Assembly: GCA_017524725.1 (NCBI GenBank)
Contig: JAFXUZ010000069.1
Location: forward strand, 1 to 55,324
Reading direction: 5' to 3'
DNA length: 55,324 nt
Origin: Clostridia bacterium
Lineage (GTDB): Bacteria; Bacillota; Clostridia; Christensenellales; Aristaeellaceae
The first letter of the stretch is position 1. Each line of letters starts with the position of its first letter. Below, piece after piece: positions 26,043-35,584 of the stretch. The translations under genes were made by a program, and so were the position numbers. The notes below the pieces were generated by a model. That model saw nothing but the letters and a program-made list of their open reading frames with translations, ran no database searches and had not been told where the DNA came from.

Positions 26043-26660
26043 ATGCCAACTGTTAACGTGGTCGATATGCACGGAAAAAAAGTCGGCACCATGGACCTGA
26101 GCGAGGATATTTTCGCAGCTCCCGTCAACGCCGCAGCCATGCATCTGGTCGTCCGCTCTTATTTGGCGGCGCAGCGCCAGGGCACCCAGAGCGCCCTCAC
26201 CCGCGGCGAAGTCCGCGGAGGCGGCCGCAAGATCTATCGTCAGAAGGGCACCGGCAATGCCAGGCATCACGGCAACCGTGCTCCCCAGTTCCGCCACGGC
26301 GGCGTGGTGTTCGCTCCCAAGCCCAGGGATTATGTGATCAAGGTGCCCAAGAAGGTGCGCCGCCTGGCCATGAAGAGCGCTTTTACCTCCAAGCTCGAGG
26401 ACTTCATCGTGGTCGACCGCATCGCGCTCAGCGAAGCCAAGACCAAACTGGTGGCCCAGATGCTCAGGGAGCTCGGCAGCGAAAAGAAGACCCTGCTGGT
26501 CCTCCCCGGCAAGGAAGACAAGATCGTCCGTGCTTCCAAGAATATCCCCACCGTGAAGGATGCCTATGTGAATACCCTGAACGTGTACGATATTCTTAAC
26601 GCCGACAAGATCGTGATCGAGAAAGACGCCATGCAGAAGATTCAGGAGGTGTACGCATGA
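26043..26660 (+). CDS. rplD: 50S ribosomal protein L4
   Basis: A 205-residue L4, which lines the exit tunnel and is often the autogenous regulator of the S10 operon. The tunnel loop GGGRKIYRQKGTGNARHHGNR is clear (trimmed in the middle of the loop). It overlaps rplW by 4 bp (ATGA), so the two are coupled. If the leader upstream of rpsJ is an L4 target, this is the repressor; that is inference. Confidence 0.98.
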   Translation: MPTVNVVDMHGKKVGTMDLSEDIFAAPVNAAAMHLVVRSYLAAQRQGTQSALTRGEVRGGGRKIYRQKGTGNARHHGNRAPQFRHGGVVFAPKPRDYVIKVPKKVRRLAMKSAFTSKLEDFIVVDRIALSEAKTKLVAQMLRELGSEKKTLLVLPGKEDKIVRASKNIPTVKDAYVNTLNVYDILNADKIVIEKDAMQKIQEVYA

Positions 26661-26953
26661 AAGATCCCCATGATATCATCCTGCGCCCCGTCCTGACCGA
26701 AAAAGGCTACGACGGCATCGCTGACAAGCGCTATGTGTTCCAGGTGGCCATCGACGCCAACAAGGTGGAGATCCGCAAGGCCCTGGAAAAGGTTTTCCCC
26801 GGCATCAAGGTGAAGAACGTCAACACGCTCCGCACCCTGGGCAAGATCAAGAGGCAGGGCGTGCATTCCGGCCGCACTGCCGAGATCAAAAAAGCGTACG
26901 TTACTTTGACTGAAGATTCCAAGCCCATCGAATTCTTCGAGGGTATGGTTTAA
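26657..26953 (+). CDS. rplW: 50S ribosomal protein L23
   Basis: A 98-residue L23, located at the exit of the peptide tunnel where trigger factor and SRP dock. IILRPVLTEKGYDGIADKRY at the N-terminus and VNTLRTLGKIKRQGVHSGR are typical. It begins within the stop codon of rplD and ends 15 nt before rplB. Confidence 0.97.
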   Translation: MKDPHDIILRPVLTEKGYDGIADKRYVFQVAIDANKVEIRKALEKVFPGIKVKNVNTLRTLGKIKRQGVHSGRTAEIKKAYVTLTEDSKPIEFFEGMV

Positions 26954-26968
26954 GGGAGGGCATGAATA

Positions 26969-27799
26969 ATGGGAATTCGAGTTTATAAGCCGACTTCGCC
27001 CGCCCGCCGGTTCATGTCGGTGCTGACTTACGAAGAGATCACCAAGAAGACCCCCGAAAAGGCTCTGACCGAGATCCTCAAGAAGAAAGCCGGCCGCAAC
27101 AAGCAGGGCAAGATCACCGTCCGCCACCAGGGCGGCGGCAGCAAGCGCAAATACCGCATCATCGATTTCAAGCGCGACAAGCTGGGCGTGCCCGCGAAGG
27201 TCGTCGCCATCGAATACGATCCCAACCGCACCGCTTTCATCGCCCTTTTGCAGTATACTGACGGTGAGAAGCGCTACATCCTGGCTCCGCTGGACCTGAA
27301 GGTCGGCGACACCGTGGTTTCCGGCCCCGAAGCCGATATCAAGCCCGGCAACGCGCTGCCCATGCAGTTTATCCCCGTCGGCACCCTGATCCACAACATC
27401 GAGCTCAAGGCCGGCCGCGGCGGCCAGATCGTCCGCTCCGCCGGCGCCTATGCCCAGCTGATGGGCAAGGAAAACGGCTACGCGCAGGTGCGCCTGCCCT
27501 CCGGCGAATACCGCAAGGTCCCCCTCAATGCGATGGCGACCATCGGCACCGTCGGCAACACCGACCACGCCAACGTCAACATCGGCAAGGCCGGCCGCAA
27601 GCGCCACATGGGCATCCGTCCCACCGTCCGCGGCGTCGTCATGAACCCGGTCGACCATCCCCACGGCGGCGGCGAGGGCAAGAGCCCTGTCGGTATGCCG
27701 GCTCCTGTCACTCCCTGGGGCAAGCCCGCTTTGGGATACAAGACCCGCAAGCACAAGAAGTATTCCAACAGGCTGATCGTCAAGCGCGCCACCAAGTAA
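26969..27799 (+). CDS. rplB: 50S ribosomal protein L2
   Basis: A 276-residue L2, needed for subunit joining and peptidyl transferase activity. The N-terminal [17 protein letters not shown] and the C-terminal [15 protein letters not shown], which includes the conserved His near the active centre, are both intact. AAGGGAGG lies upstream of the ATG. Confidence 0.98.
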   Translation: MGIRVYKPTSPARRFMSVLTYEEITKKTPEKALTEILKKKAGRNKQGKITVRHQGGGSKRKYRIIDFKRDKLGVPAKVVAIEYDPNRTAFIALLQYTDGEKRYILAPLDLKVGDTVVSGPEADIKPGNALPMQFIPVGTLIHNIELKAGRGGQIVRSAGAYAQLMGKENGYAQVRLPSGEYRKVPLNAMATIGTVGNTDHANVNIGKAGRKRHMGIRPTVRGVVMNPVDHPHGGGEGKSPVGMPAPVTPWGKPALGYKTRKHKKYSNRLIVKRATK

Positions 27800-27825
27800 C
27801 AGGGTGAGCAGGAAGGAGGAACCAC

Positions 27826-28101
27826 ATGAGCCGTTCCGTTAAGAAAGGCCCGTTTGTACAGGAAGCGCTTCTCAAGCGCATTGATGAAATGAACAAGAAT
27901 GGCACCAAGACCGTCCTGAAGACCTGGTCCCGTGCCTCCACCATTTTCCCTCAGTTCGTGGGTCACACCATCGCGGTGCATGACGGCCGCAAGCACGTAC
28001 CGGTGTACATCACCGAGGATATGGTCGGTCACAAGCTGGGTGAATTTGTTCCCACCCGCACGTTCCGCGGCCACGCCGGCTCCAAGTCGGAACGCAAGTA
28101 A
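27826..28101 (+). CDS. rpsS: 30S ribosomal protein S19
   Basis: A 91-residue S19 of the 30S head, which contacts S13 and the A-site region. [19 protein letters not shown] and [17 protein letters not shown] are standard segments, as is the C-terminal [14 protein letters not shown] strong GGAAGGAGG site precedes it. Confidence 0.98.
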   Translation: MSRSVKKGPFVQEALLKRIDEMNKNGTKTVLKTWSRASTIFPQFVGHTIAVHDGRKHVPVYITEDMVGHKLGEFVPTRTFRGHAGSKSERK

Positions 28102-28122
28102 TCGAGGGAAGGAGAAATAATC

Positions 28123-28509
28123 ATGGCTACCAATACCCGTGAAAAGGGCGCAAAGCGCGCTGAAACGCGCGACCGCCGCCCCCATGCAACTGCCAGGCAT
28201 ATCCGTCTCTCTCCCCGGAAGGCGGGTATCGTGCTGGACCTGATCCGCGGTGAACAGGTCGACAAGGCACTGGCGATCCTCCAGTTCACTCCCAAGGCCG
28301 CTTCTCCGGTCATCTACAAGGTGCTGTCCAGCGCCATCGCCAATGCGGTGAACAACCAGGAAATGGACCGCTCCAGCCTGTATGTGGCTGAGTGCTTCGC
28401 CAATCCCGGCCCCACCCTGAAGCGTTACGTAGCCCGCAGCCGCGGCAGCGCCTCGCCCATGCTGAAGCGCACCTGCCATATCAGCGTCGTGCTGGACCAG
28501 AAGAAATAA
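28123..28509 (+). CDS. rplV: 50S ribosomal protein L22
   Basis: A 128-residue L22, whose long hairpin reaches into the exit tunnel together with L4. RLSPRKAGIVLDLIRGEQVDK and the loop near LKRYVARSRGSASPMLKRTCH match the family. A tail of about 15 residues before the first conserved helix is rich in Lys and Arg. Confidence 0.98.
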   Translation: MATNTREKGAKRAETRDRRPHATARHIRLSPRKAGIVLDLIRGEQVDKALAILQFTPKAASPVIYKVLSSAIANAVNNQEMDRSSLYVAECFANPGPTLKRYVARSRGSASPMLKRTCHISVVLDQKK

Positions 28510-28522
28510 GGGAGGATGAACC

Positions 28523-29212
28523 ATGGGTCAGAAAGTCAATCCGCACGGTGCGCGAGTCGGCGTCATCTTCGACTGGAGCACCCGCTGGTATACCAATAAG
28601 AAAAATTTCGCTTCGCAGCTCAAGGAAGACTATGAACTGCGCAAGATGCTCAAGGAAAAGTTCTATTCCACCGGCATCAGCCGTGTAGATATCGAACGCA
28701 GCGCCAACAGGATGACGGTCAACATCTTCACCGCCAAGCCCGGCATGATCATCGGCAAGGGCGGCAAGGGCATCGAAGACCTGAAGAAGGATGTTGAAGC
28801 GTTCGTCGGGCATTCCGTCAACGTGAACGTCAACGACGTCAAGTCTCCCGATACCGACGCGCAGCTGGTCGCCGAAAACATCGCGCAGCAGCTTGAAAAG
28901 CGCATTGCTTTCCGCCGCGCCATGAAAAAGGCCATCCAGAGCGCCATGAAGGCCAATGCACAGGGCGTCAAGGTTTCCATCAGCGGCCGCGTCGGCGGCG
29001 CCGATATCGCCCGCACCGAGCAGTACCATGAGGGTTCCATCCCGCTGCAGACCCTGCGCGCGAACATCGACTACGGATTCTGCGAAGCCAAGACCACTTA
29101 CGGCCGCCTGGGCATCAAGGTCTGGATCTACAAGGGCCAGATCCTTCCCAAGGCCAAGAAGGTGCAGGCCGTGCCTGCCGCCGCTCCCGCGGCTGTTGAA
29201 GGAGGCAAGTAA
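28523..29212 (+). CDS. rpsC: 30S ribosomal protein S3
   Basis: A 229-residue S3 at the mRNA entry channel. It has [19 protein letters not shown], the KH domain with [16 protein letters not shown], and the C-terminal [13 protein letters not shown]. The end is Ala/Pro-rich. It is followed after only 4 nt by rplP, so their translation is tightly linked. Confidence 0.98.
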   Translation: MGQKVNPHGARVGVIFDWSTRWYTNKKNFASQLKEDYELRKMLKEKFYSTGISRVDIERSANRMTVNIFTAKPGMIIGKGGKGIEDLKKDVEAFVGHSVNVNVNDVKSPDTDAQLVAENIAQQLEKRIAFRRAMKKAIQSAMKANAQGVKVSISGRVGGADIARTEQYHEGSIPLQTLRANIDYGFCEAKTTYGRLGIKVWIYKGQILPKAKKVQAVPAAAPAAVEGGK

Positions 29213-29216
29213 ACCT

Positions 29217-29660
29217 ATGCTGATGCCAAAGAGAGTCAAGCACCGCAAACAGTTCCGCGGCCGTATGAAGGGCTCCGCCCATCGCGGCAACGTGGTGTCC
29301 AACGGCGATGTCGGCCTGATGGCCCTGGAACCCGCCTGGGTGACCAGCCAGCAGATCGAAGCCGCCCGTGTCGCCCTGACCCGTTACACCAAGCGCGGCG
29401 GTCAGGTGTGGATCAAGATCTTCCCCGATAAGCCCGTTACAGCCAAGCCCGCCGAGACCCGCATGGGTTCCGGTAAAGGCGCTCCCGAATACTGGGTGGC
29501 TGTTGTCAAACCCGGCAGGATCCTCTTTGAGATCGGCGGCATCGATACCGCCGTCGAAAAGGAAGCGCTGCGTCTGGCCAGCGGCAAGCTGCCCCTGCGC
29601 ACCAAGATCGTTGCCAAACCCGAACCCCAAGAAAACGCAGCAGGTGGTGAAAGCAAATGA
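29217..29660 (+). CDS. rplP: 50S ribosomal protein L16
   Basis: A 147-residue L16 that helps form the A-site tRNA region. [19 protein letters not shown] and [19 protein letters not shown] are diagnostic. The GGAGG used lies inside the end of rpsC. The longer open frame upstream has no homology. It overlaps rpmC by 4 bp. Confidence 0.97.
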   Translation: MLMPKRVKHRKQFRGRMKGSAHRGNVVSNGDVGLMALEPAWVTSQQIEAARVALTRYTKRGGQVWIKIFPDKPVTAKPAETRMGSGKGAPEYWVAVVKPGRILFEIGGIDTAVEKEALRLASGKLPLRTKIVAKPEPQENAAGGESK

Positions 29661-29851
29661 AAGCAAAGGAATTCGCAGCCATGAGCCCCGAAGATTTGAC
29701 CGCGAAGATCGCAGATCTCAAGGAAGAGCTCTTCAACCTTCGCTTTCGTCTTGCCACCGGTCAGCTGGATGACGTCATGCAGATCCAGAAGGTCAGGCGC
29801 GATATCGCCCGCGCCCTGACGGTCCAGAGCCGGTCCGCCAAGAAGGCCTGA
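29657..29851 (+). CDS. rpmC: 50S ribosomal protein L29
   Basis: A 64-residue two-helix protein near the tunnel exit. The segments [32 protein letters not shown] and [13 protein letters not shown] are standard. It begins inside the rplP stop codon. Confidence 0.97.
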   Translation: MKAKEFAAMSPEDLTAKIADLKEELFNLRFRLATGQLDDVMQIQKVRRDIARALTVQSRSAKKA

Positions 29852-29879
29852 CCGCGGCAAGAAGAAAGGAGCCAGAAAA

Positions 29880-30140
29880 ATGAGCGAAGCAAGAGGCATT
29901 CGTAAGACCCGCATCGGCGTGGTCGTCAGTGATAAGATGGACAAGACCATCGTTGTCTCTCTTTCAACCCGCGTTCGTCATCCCCTTTACGGCAAATTCA
30001 TCACCCGCACTTCCAAGATCCACGTGCATGATGAGAACAACCAGGCCGGCGTGGGTGACACCGTCCGCGTTATGGAATGCCGTCCGTTGTCCGCCACCAA
30101 GCGCTGGCGCCTGGTGGAGATCATGGAAAAGGCGAAGTAA
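29880..30140 (+). CDS. rpsQ: 30S ribosomal protein S17
   Basis: An 86-residue OB-fold 16S rRNA-binding protein. [20 protein letters not shown] and [22 protein letters not shown] are typical. It is followed by the widest gap in the operon (69 nt), which coincides with the S10/spc operon border known in E. coli. Confidence 0.97.
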   Translation: MSEARGIRKTRIGVVVSDKMDKTIVVSLSTRVRHPLYGKFITRTSKIHVHDENNQAGVGDTVRVMECRPLSATKRWRLVEIMEKAK

Positions 30141-30209
30141 AAAACTGCTTACGGCCTCTCATGCGTAAGTGAGCGTCATGAAGAGGAATCCATAAAGGAG
30201 GAAAACCCT
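30141..30209 (+). promoter_or_regulatory. 69-nt gap with hairpins at the S10/spc junction
   Basis: CTTACG...CGTAAG (about 30148-30169) and CCTCTCATG...CATGAAGAGG (about 30156-30187) are alternative stems that share bases. No clear promoter or U-tailed terminator is visible. It may be a processing site or a protein-binding site. Confidence 0.4.
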
Positions 30210-30578
30210 ATGATTCAGCCGCAAACGCGACTCAAGGTAGCCGATAACTCCGGCGCCAAGGAAATCATGTGCATCCGCGTTCTGGGCGGATCCTTCCGGC
30301 GTTCCGGTTCCATCGGCGATGTCATCGTCGCTTCCGTGAAGTCCGCCACCCCCGGCGGACAGGTCAAGAAGGGCGATGTGGTCAAGGCTGTGATCGTGCG
30401 CGTCCATCAGCCCAAGCGGCGCCCGGACGGGACCTATATCCGCTTTGACGATAACGCCGCCGTTCTCATCAGCGACGACAAAATGCCCAAGGGCACCCGT
30501 ATCTTCGGACCGGTGGCCAGGGAACTGCGTGAGAAGGATTACATGAAGATCGTCTCGCTCGCGCCCGAAGTACTTTAA
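30210..30578 (+). CDS. rplN: 50S ribosomal protein L14
   Basis: A 122-residue L14, part of an inter-subunit bridge. [20 protein letters not shown] and the C-terminal [20 protein letters not shown] are highly conserved. AAAGGAGG precedes the ATG. First gene of the spc-like half. Confidence 0.98.
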   Translation: MIQPQTRLKVADNSGAKEIMCIRVLGGSFRRSGSIGDVIVASVKSATPGGQVKKGDVVKAVIVRVHQPKRRPDGTYIRFDDNAAVLISDDKMPKGTRIFGPVARELREKDYMKIVSLAPEVL

Positions 30579-30593
30579 GGAGGACAATGCAAA

Positions 30594-30905
30594 ATGGTAG
30601 TTAAATCCAAAGACACGGTCGTTGTCATCTCCGGCAAGGACAAAGGCAAGCAGGGCCAGGTCGTTTCCGTCCGCCCCGCCGACGGCAAGATCACGGTGGA
30701 AGGCGTGGCCATGGTCACCAAGCATCAGAAAGCCGCGGCCCAGGGCCAGCCCGGCGGGATCATCCACAAGGAAGCCTACATCGACGCCAGCAACGTCATG
30801 ATCGTCTGCAAGAAGTGCGGCAAGGCCACCCGCGTGGGCAAAAAGATCCTTGATGACGGCAAAAAGGTGCGCGTGTGCAAAAAGTGCGGCGCGCAGATCG
30901 ACTGA
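30594..30905 (+). CDS. rplX: 50S ribosomal protein L24, with two CxxC pairs
   Basis: A 103-residue L24, an early 23S-binding assembly protein with a KOW motif (VVISGKDKGKQGQVVSVRPADGK). The C-terminal part has CKKCGKATRVG and later VCKKCG, forming two CxxC pairs that could bind zinc. This is the C-plus form; in Bacillus subtilis these cysteines are missing, as far as I recall. Zinc binding is inferred from the spacing only. Confidence 0.97.
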   Translation: MVVKSKDTVVVISGKDKGKQGQVVSVRPADGKITVEGVAMVTKHQKAAAQGQPGGIIHKEAYIDASNVMIVCKKCGKATRVGKKILDDGKKVRVCKKCGAQID

Positions 30906-30923
30906 TAAGGAGGACACATCTTC

Positions 30924-31466
30924 ATGGCTACCCGTCTTAAAGAGAAATATCTGGCCGAAGCTGTGCCTGCCTTGCAGCAGAAATTCGGCTATAAAAACGT
31001 GATGGAGATCCCCAGGCTGGAGAAGATCATTATCAACATCGGTCTGGGCGATTGCAAGGACAACGCCAAGGCATTCGAGACCGCCATCTCCGAACTGGCC
31101 CAGATCTCCGGCCAGAAGCCCCTGGTGACCAAGGCAAAGAAATCCATCGCGAACTTCAAGGTCCGCGAGGGGATGAACGTGGGCGCGAAGGTCACCCTGC
31201 GCGGCGCCCGCATGGAACAATTCATGGACAAGCTGGTCTCCATCGCCCTTCCCAGGGTGCGCGACTTCAGCGGCGTTTCCACCAAGGCTTTTGACGGCCG
31301 CGGAAACTATGCTCTGGGCGTCCGTGAACAGCTGATCTTCCCCGAAATCGATTACGACAAGGTCGAGAAGATCCGCGGCATGGAAATGATTTTTGTCACC
31401 ACGGCCAAGACCGACGAGGAAGCCAAGGAGCTCCTCAGCCTGCTCGGTATGCCGTTCGCGCGTTAA
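30924..31466 (+). CDS. rplE: 50S ribosomal protein L5
   Basis: A 180-residue 5S rRNA-binding protein of the central protuberance. [20 protein letters not shown] and [22 protein letters not shown] are standard, as is the C-terminal [18 protein letters not shown] upstream of the start. Confidence 0.98.
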   Translation: MATRLKEKYLAEAVPALQQKFGYKNVMEIPRLEKIIINIGLGDCKDNAKAFETAISELAQISGQKPLVTKAKKSIANFKVREGMNVGAKVTLRGARMEQFMDKLVSIALPRVRDFSGVSTKAFDGRGNYALGVREQLIFPEIDYDKVEKIRGMEMIFVTTAKTDEEAKELLSLLGMPFAR

Positions 31467-31482
31467 GGGAGGGTATAACAAA

Positions 31483-31668
31483 ATGGCAAAGACCAGTCAG
31501 AAGATCCGTCAATCCCGTCCCGCCAAGTTCTCTACCAGGGCTTACACCCGCTGCAGCCTGTGCGGCCGTCCCCATTCCGTTCTGCGCCGTTACGGCGTTT
31601 GCCGCGTCTGCTTCAGGGAACTTGCTTATAAAGGACAGATCCCCGGTGTTCGCAAAGCGAGCTGGTAA
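31483..31668 (+). CDS. rpsN: 30S ribosomal protein S14, zinc-binding (type Z)
   Basis: A 61-residue short S14. Four cysteines in CSLCGR and CRVCFRE form the zinc ribbon of the C-plus form. The start at 31483 follows AAGGGAGGG; a longer frame overlaps the end of rplE and is not homologous. Confidence 0.97.
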   Translation: MAKTSQKIRQSRPAKFSTRAYTRCSLCGRPHSVLRRYGVCRVCFRELAYKGQIPGVRKASW

Positions 31669-31687
31669 GTATTAAGGAGGTTGTATC

Positions 31688-32086
31688 ATGCTTGTCAATG
31701 ATCCTATTGCCGATATGCTCACCCGCATCCGCAATGCGCAGGTGGCGCGTCACGACAGCGTGACGATCCCCGCCTCCAACATGAAAAAAGCGATCGCCAA
31801 GATCCTGTTGGACGAGGGATATGTAAAATCGGTTGAAAACGTCGTCGAAGACGACCGGGCCGCCATCAAGGTGACCCTCAAGTATCTGGACAAAAAGCAG
31901 CCCGTTATCCAGGGCCTGCGCCGGATCTCCAAGCCCGGCCTGCGCGTTTACGCGGCCTGCGAGGACCTGCCCAAGGTCCTGGGCGGTCTGGGCATCGCCA
32001 TCGTTTCCACCAATCGCGGCATCATGACCGACCGGGCGGCCCGCAAGGAAAACGTCGGCGGCGAAGTGCTCTGCTACGTCTGGTAA
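31688..32086 (+). CDS. rpsH: 30S ribosomal protein S8
   Basis: A 132-residue 16S rRNA-binding protein, the known feedback repressor of the spc operon in E. coli. [21 protein letters not shown] and the C-terminal [26 protein letters not shown] match. TAAGGAGG before the start. I see no obvious copy of its binding site upstream of rplE by eye. Confidence 0.98.
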   Translation: MLVNDPIADMLTRIRNAQVARHDSVTIPASNMKKAIAKILLDEGYVKSVENVVEDDRAAIKVTLKYLDKKQPVIQGLRRISKPGLRVYAACEDLPKVLGGLGIAIVSTNRGIMTDRAARKENVGGEVLCYVW

Positions 32087-32114
32087 ACCTATTACGCTTT
32101 GGAGGTAATGAAAC

Positions 32115-32660
32115 ATGTCTCGTATCGGAAAGCTTCCGATTCCTGTTCCTGCAGGCGTGAAGGTCGAGGTCGATGACAAGAACCTGGTCACCGTCAAAGG
32201 CCCCAAGGGCACGCTTACGCAGCAGGTGGATCCTCAGGTCAAACTGAATCTGAAGGACAATGAACTGCTTCTCACCATCGATAACGAGAAGACCATGGGC
32301 GCCAAGCACGGATTGTACCGCGCGCTGGTGCATAACATGGTGGTCGGCGTTACCGAAGGCTTTGCCAAGACCCTCGAAATGGTCGGCACCGGTTACCGCG
32401 CCGCCGCCGAGGAAAACGGCAAGAAGCTGAATATCGCCATCGGTTTCTCCCATCCGGTTATCCTGACCGCCCCCGAAAACGTCACTTTCGAGACCCCCGT
32501 GCAGACCAAGATCGTCATCCACGGCATCGATAAGCAGACGGTGGGCAGCCTGGCAGCTGATATCCGCGCCATCCGTAAGCCTGAACCCTATCTGGGCAAG
32601 GGCATCAAATACGAGAACGAGCATATCCGCCGCAAGGAAGGCAAGGCCGGTAAGAAGTAA
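32115..32660 (+). CDS. rplF: 50S ribosomal protein L6
   Basis: A 181-residue duplicated-fold protein near the factor-binding site. MSRIGKLPIPVPAGVKVEV at the N-terminus and GIDKQTVGSLAADIRAIRKPEPY in the second half are typical; the tail is basic. Site TTTGGAGG upstream. Confidence 0.98.
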   Translation: MSRIGKLPIPVPAGVKVEVDDKNLVTVKGPKGTLTQQVDPQVKLNLKDNELLLTIDNEKTMGAKHGLYRALVHNMVVGVTEGFAKTLEMVGTGYRAAAEENGKKLNIAIGFSHPVILTAPENVTFETPVQTKIVIHGIDKQTVGSLAADIRAIRKPEPYLGKGIKYENEHIRRKEGKAGKK

Positions 32661-32678
32661 GAAAGGGAGTGAACGCAT

Positions 32679-33047
32679 ATGTTCAAAAAGCGCGACCGCA
32701 ATGAAGTACGCGTGATCCGTCACGCCCGTGTGCGCAAAAAGATCAGCGGCACCCCCGAAATGCCGCGTCTGTGCGTGTACCGCAGCAACAAATCCATTTA
32801 TGCCCAGGTGATCGACGATACCAAGGGCGTCACCCTGGTCTCTGCCTCGACCCTGGACGCCGACATCAAGGCCCAGCTGGAAGAAGTGGACAAGTCCGGT
32901 GCCGCCAAGCTGGTGGGCAAACTCGTGGCCGAGCGTGCGATCAACGCCGGAATCAAGGACGTGGTCTTCGACCGCGGCGGTTATGTGTACACCGGGCGGG
33001 TAGCTGCCCTGGCCGCTGGCGCCCGCGAAGCCGGCCTCAACTTCTAA
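32679..33047 (+). CDS. rplR: 50S ribosomal protein L18
   Basis: A 122-residue 5S rRNA-binding protein. [20 protein letters not shown] and [18 protein letters not shown] with the final AREAGLNF are diagnostic. It follows rplF by 18 nt. Confidence 0.98.
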   Translation: MFKKRDRNEVRVIRHARVRKKISGTPEMPRLCVYRSNKSIYAQVIDDTKGVTLVSASTLDADIKAQLEEVDKSGAAKLVGKLVAERAINAGIKDVVFDRGGYVYTGRVAALAAGAREAGLNF

Positions 33048-33062
33048 GGGAGGACTGAAAGC

Positions 33063-33569
33063 ATGCAACGCAGAGACAGAGAAGAACCCGTCAGCGAATT
33101 CAAAGAGCATCTGGTAGCGCTCAACCGTGTTACCAAGGTTGTTAAGGGCGGTAAAAACTTCCGTTTCGCGGCGCTGGTCGTCGTTGGCGACGAGAAGGGC
33201 CGCGTAGGCGCTGCCATCGGCAAGGCGAAGGAAGTCCCCGAAGCCATCCGCAAGGGTGCCGAAGCCGCCAAGAAGCACCTGATCACCGTTCCCATGGAAG
33301 GCACCACCATTCCCCACGCGATCGACGGACACTACGGCACCGCCAAGGTCGTCCTGGTCCCCGCTGAGGAAGGTTCCGGCCTGATCGCCGGCGGCGGCGC
33401 CCGCGCCGTGCTGGAACTGGCCGGTGTCAAGGATGTCCGCACCAAGACCTTCGGAACGTCCAACCGCATCAACACCGTCAAGGCCACCATCGACGGGCTT
33501 GCCCACCTCCGCAACGCGGAGCAGGTCGCCCAGATGCGCGGCAAGACCGTGGAAGAGATTTTGGGATAA
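33063..33569 (+). CDS. rpsE: 30S ribosomal protein S5
   Basis: A 168-residue protein at the mRNA entry tunnel that affects decoding accuracy. [39 protein letters not shown] and [16 protein letters not shown] are all conserved. The start follows AGGGAGG. Confidence 0.98.
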   Translation: MQRRDREEPVSEFKEHLVALNRVTKVVKGGKNFRFAALVVVGDEKGRVGAAIGKAKEVPEAIRKGAEAAKKHLITVPMEGTTIPHAIDGHYGTAKVVLVPAEEGSGLIAGGGARAVLELAGVKDVRTKTFGTSNRINTVKATIDGLAHLRNAEQVAQMRGKTVEEILG

Positions 33570-33582
33570 GGAGAGTGCCAGA

Positions 33583-33765
33583 ATGAAACTGAAGATCACT
33601 TTGACCAAGTCTCCTATCTCCAGCCTTCAGAAGCATATCGACACCGTCAAGGCCCTTGGCCTGCGCAAGATCGGCCAGTCCGTGATCAGGGAAGACAATC
33701 CCTGTGTCCGGGGCCAGATCTTCACGGTGAAGCATATGGTGAAAGTGGAAGAAATCAACGATTGA
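33583..33765 (+). CDS. rpmD: 50S ribosomal protein L30
   Basis: A 60-residue small protein of the 50[21 protein letters not shown] and [20 protein letters not shown] match. It starts 13 nt after rpsE with AAGGAGAG upstream. Confidence 0.95.
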   Translation: MKLKITLTKSPISSLQKHIDTVKALGLRKIGQSVIREDNPCVRGQIFTVKHMVKVEEIND

Positions 33766-33781
33766 TAGGAGAGTGGCTACT

Positions 33782-34222
33782 ATGAAACTGCACGAGCTGC
33801 AGCCCGCGGCCGGTTCCACGGCCGCACCGAAGCGCCTCGGAAGGGGCGTAGGATCCGGACTCGGCAAAACGTCCGGCAAAGGCCACAAGGGCGCCAAGGC
33901 CCGCTCCGGTGGCGGCAAGCGTCCCGGATTCGAAGGCGGCCAGATGCCCCTTACCCGCCGTCTGCCCAAGCGCGGCTTTACCAACATCTACCGTAAGGAA
34001 TACGCCATCGTCAACGTTTCTGCGCTCAATGCGCTGGATGACGGCACCGTGGTCACCGCGGAAGTCCTCAGGGACAACGGCCTCATCAAGGACGTTCGTG
34101 ACAGCGTCAAGATCCTGGGCGGCGGTGAACTGACCAGGAAGCTGACCGTGACCGTTGATAAGGTCACTGCGTCCGCAAAGGAGAAGATCGAGGCGGCAGG
34201 CGGGAAAGTCGAGGTGAAGTGA
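33782..34222 (+). CDS. rplO: 50S ribosomal protein L15
   Basis: A 146-residue late-assembly protein with the glycine-rich basic N-terminus ([20 protein letters not shown]) and the C-terminal [21 protein letters not shown] chose the ATG at 33782; a GTG three codons earlier lies too close to the AGGAG. It ends 2 nt before the chosen secY start. Confidence 0.97.
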   Translation: MKLHELQPAAGSTAAPKRLGRGVGSGLGKTSGKGHKGAKARSGGGKRPGFEGGQMPLTRRLPKRGFTNIYRKEYAIVNVSALNALDDGTVVTAEVLRDNGLIKDVRDSVKILGGGELTRKLTVTVDKVTASAKEKIEAAGGKVEVK

Positions 34223-34224
34223 GC

Positions 34225-35496
34225 ATGGGTGAAACGTTAAGAAACGCCTGGCGCGTTCCGGAACTTCGCAAGAAGCTGATCTATACGTTCCTTATGCTGC
34301 TTCTCTTCCGCCTCATCGGCGTCGTGCCGGTCCCCGGCATCGACCTCAACGCCATCCAGTCATCTATCGCCAATTACGACGCTCTGGGACTGGTCAACAT
34401 GATGACCGGCAACCAGTTCAGCCAGATGACCATCATGGCCATGGGCATCACCCCCTACATCAACGCCAGCATCATCATGCAGCTTCTCTGCGTGGCGATC
34501 CCCGCCCTGGAGAGGCTGCAGAAGGACGGCGGTGAGGAAGGCCGCAAGAAGATCAACAAGATCACCCGGTATTCCACTGTCGTGCTGGCCGCCCTGCAGG
34601 CTATCGGCATCATTGCCGGCCTCAACGGCCTGAAGGCTGAGTACAAGAATTTCTGGGGCTTCTGCTCCGTGGGCATCATCATGGCCGGCGGCACGGCCCT
34701 GGCCATGTGGATCGGTGAGAGGATTACCAAGAACGGTATCGGCAACGGTATCAGCCTTCTGATCTTCGCCGGCATCATTTCCAACCTGTTCAACGGCATC
34801 GTCGCCGCCGTGTCGAATGTGTTTTCCAACATTCCCGGCGCGATCGGCAGCCTGCTGATCATCCTTGTGACCACCGTCATCATCGTGGCTGTCGTCACCT
34901 TCGTGGACCGCGGCGAGCGCCGTGTCCCGGTGCAGTATGCCAAGCGTGTGGTGGGCCGCAAGATGTATGGCGGTCAGAGCACCCATATCCCGATGAAGGT
35001 CCTTGCGGTGGGCGTGCTTCCTCTGATCTTCGCCTACTCCTTCATGGCCTTCCCGGGCACCATCATGGCCATGTTCGGGACAAACTCCGGCGCGTATAAG
35101 TGGTGGAGCGCCAACATGAACCAGTTCACCTGGGGCTATATGCTCCTGTGCGCGCTGCTCATCGTCGCCTTCGCCTACTTCTATACCGCGATCACCTTCA
35201 ATCCGCAGGACATCGCCAAGAACCTGCAGCAGCAGGGCGGCCACATCCCGGGCATCCGGTCCGGCCAGCCCACGATCGATTTCCTTTCCAGGACTTCCAA
35301 TCGTCTGACGCTGTTTGCGGCCATCTTCCTGGCTGTATTGTCCACTGTGCCTTCGATCCTGACCGTTTGGCGTTCCGTGTCCATCCCCTTCGGCGCATCT
35401 TCCATCCTGATCGCCGTTTCGGTGGCCCTGGAATCCATGCAGCAGATCGAAGCCCAGCTGACCATGCGCCACTACAAGGGCTTCCTGCAGAACTGA
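34225..35496 (+). CDS. secY: Protein translocase subunit SecY
   Basis: A 423-residue, ten-helix channel protein of the SecYEG translocon. RNAWRVPELRKKLIYTFLML, VPVPGID, MGITPYINASIIMQLL and NPQDIAKNLQQQGGHIPGIRSG are diagnostic. GAGGT lies 9 nt before the ATG at 34225; a GTG two codons earlier overlaps the L15 stop and is possible. It is the last gene of the operon here: a terminator follows at once, where most Bacillota continue with adk, map and infA. Confidence 0.98.
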   Translation: MGETLRNAWRVPELRKKLIYTFLMLLLFRLIGVVPVPGIDLNAIQSSIANYDALGLVNMMTGNQFSQMTIMAMGITPYINASIIMQLLCVAIPALERLQKDGGEEGRKKINKITRYSTVVLAALQAIGIIAGLNGLKAEYKNFWGFCSVGIIMAGGTALAMWIGERITKNGIGNGISLLIFAGIISNLFNGIVAAVSNVFSNIPGAIGSLLIILVTTVIIVAVVTFVDRGERRVPVQYAKRVVGRKMYGGQSTHIPMKVLAVGVLPLIFAYSFMAFPGTIMAMFGTNSGAYKWWSANMNQFTWGYMLLCALLIVAFAYFYTAITFNPQDIAKNLQQQGGHIPGIRSGQPTIDFLSRTSNRLTLFAAIFLAVLSTVPSILTVWRSVSIPFGASSILIAVSVALESMQQIEAQLTMRHYKGFLQN

Positions 35497-35514
35497 TCGT
35501 AAAAATGCGCATCC

Positions 35515-35547
35515 AAGACCGCTTCCGTACGGGAGGCGGTCTTTTTG
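35515..35547 (+). terminator. Intrinsic terminator ending the ribosomal operon
   Basis: ACCGCTTCC and GGGAGGCGGT pair across a short loop (35518-35540) and are followed by CTTTTTGAA. It lies about 20 nt after the secY stop. Confidence 0.85.
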
Positions 35548-35584
35548 AACAGTCCTCGGAAGAAAAAAGAAAGGGGACCGGAGC

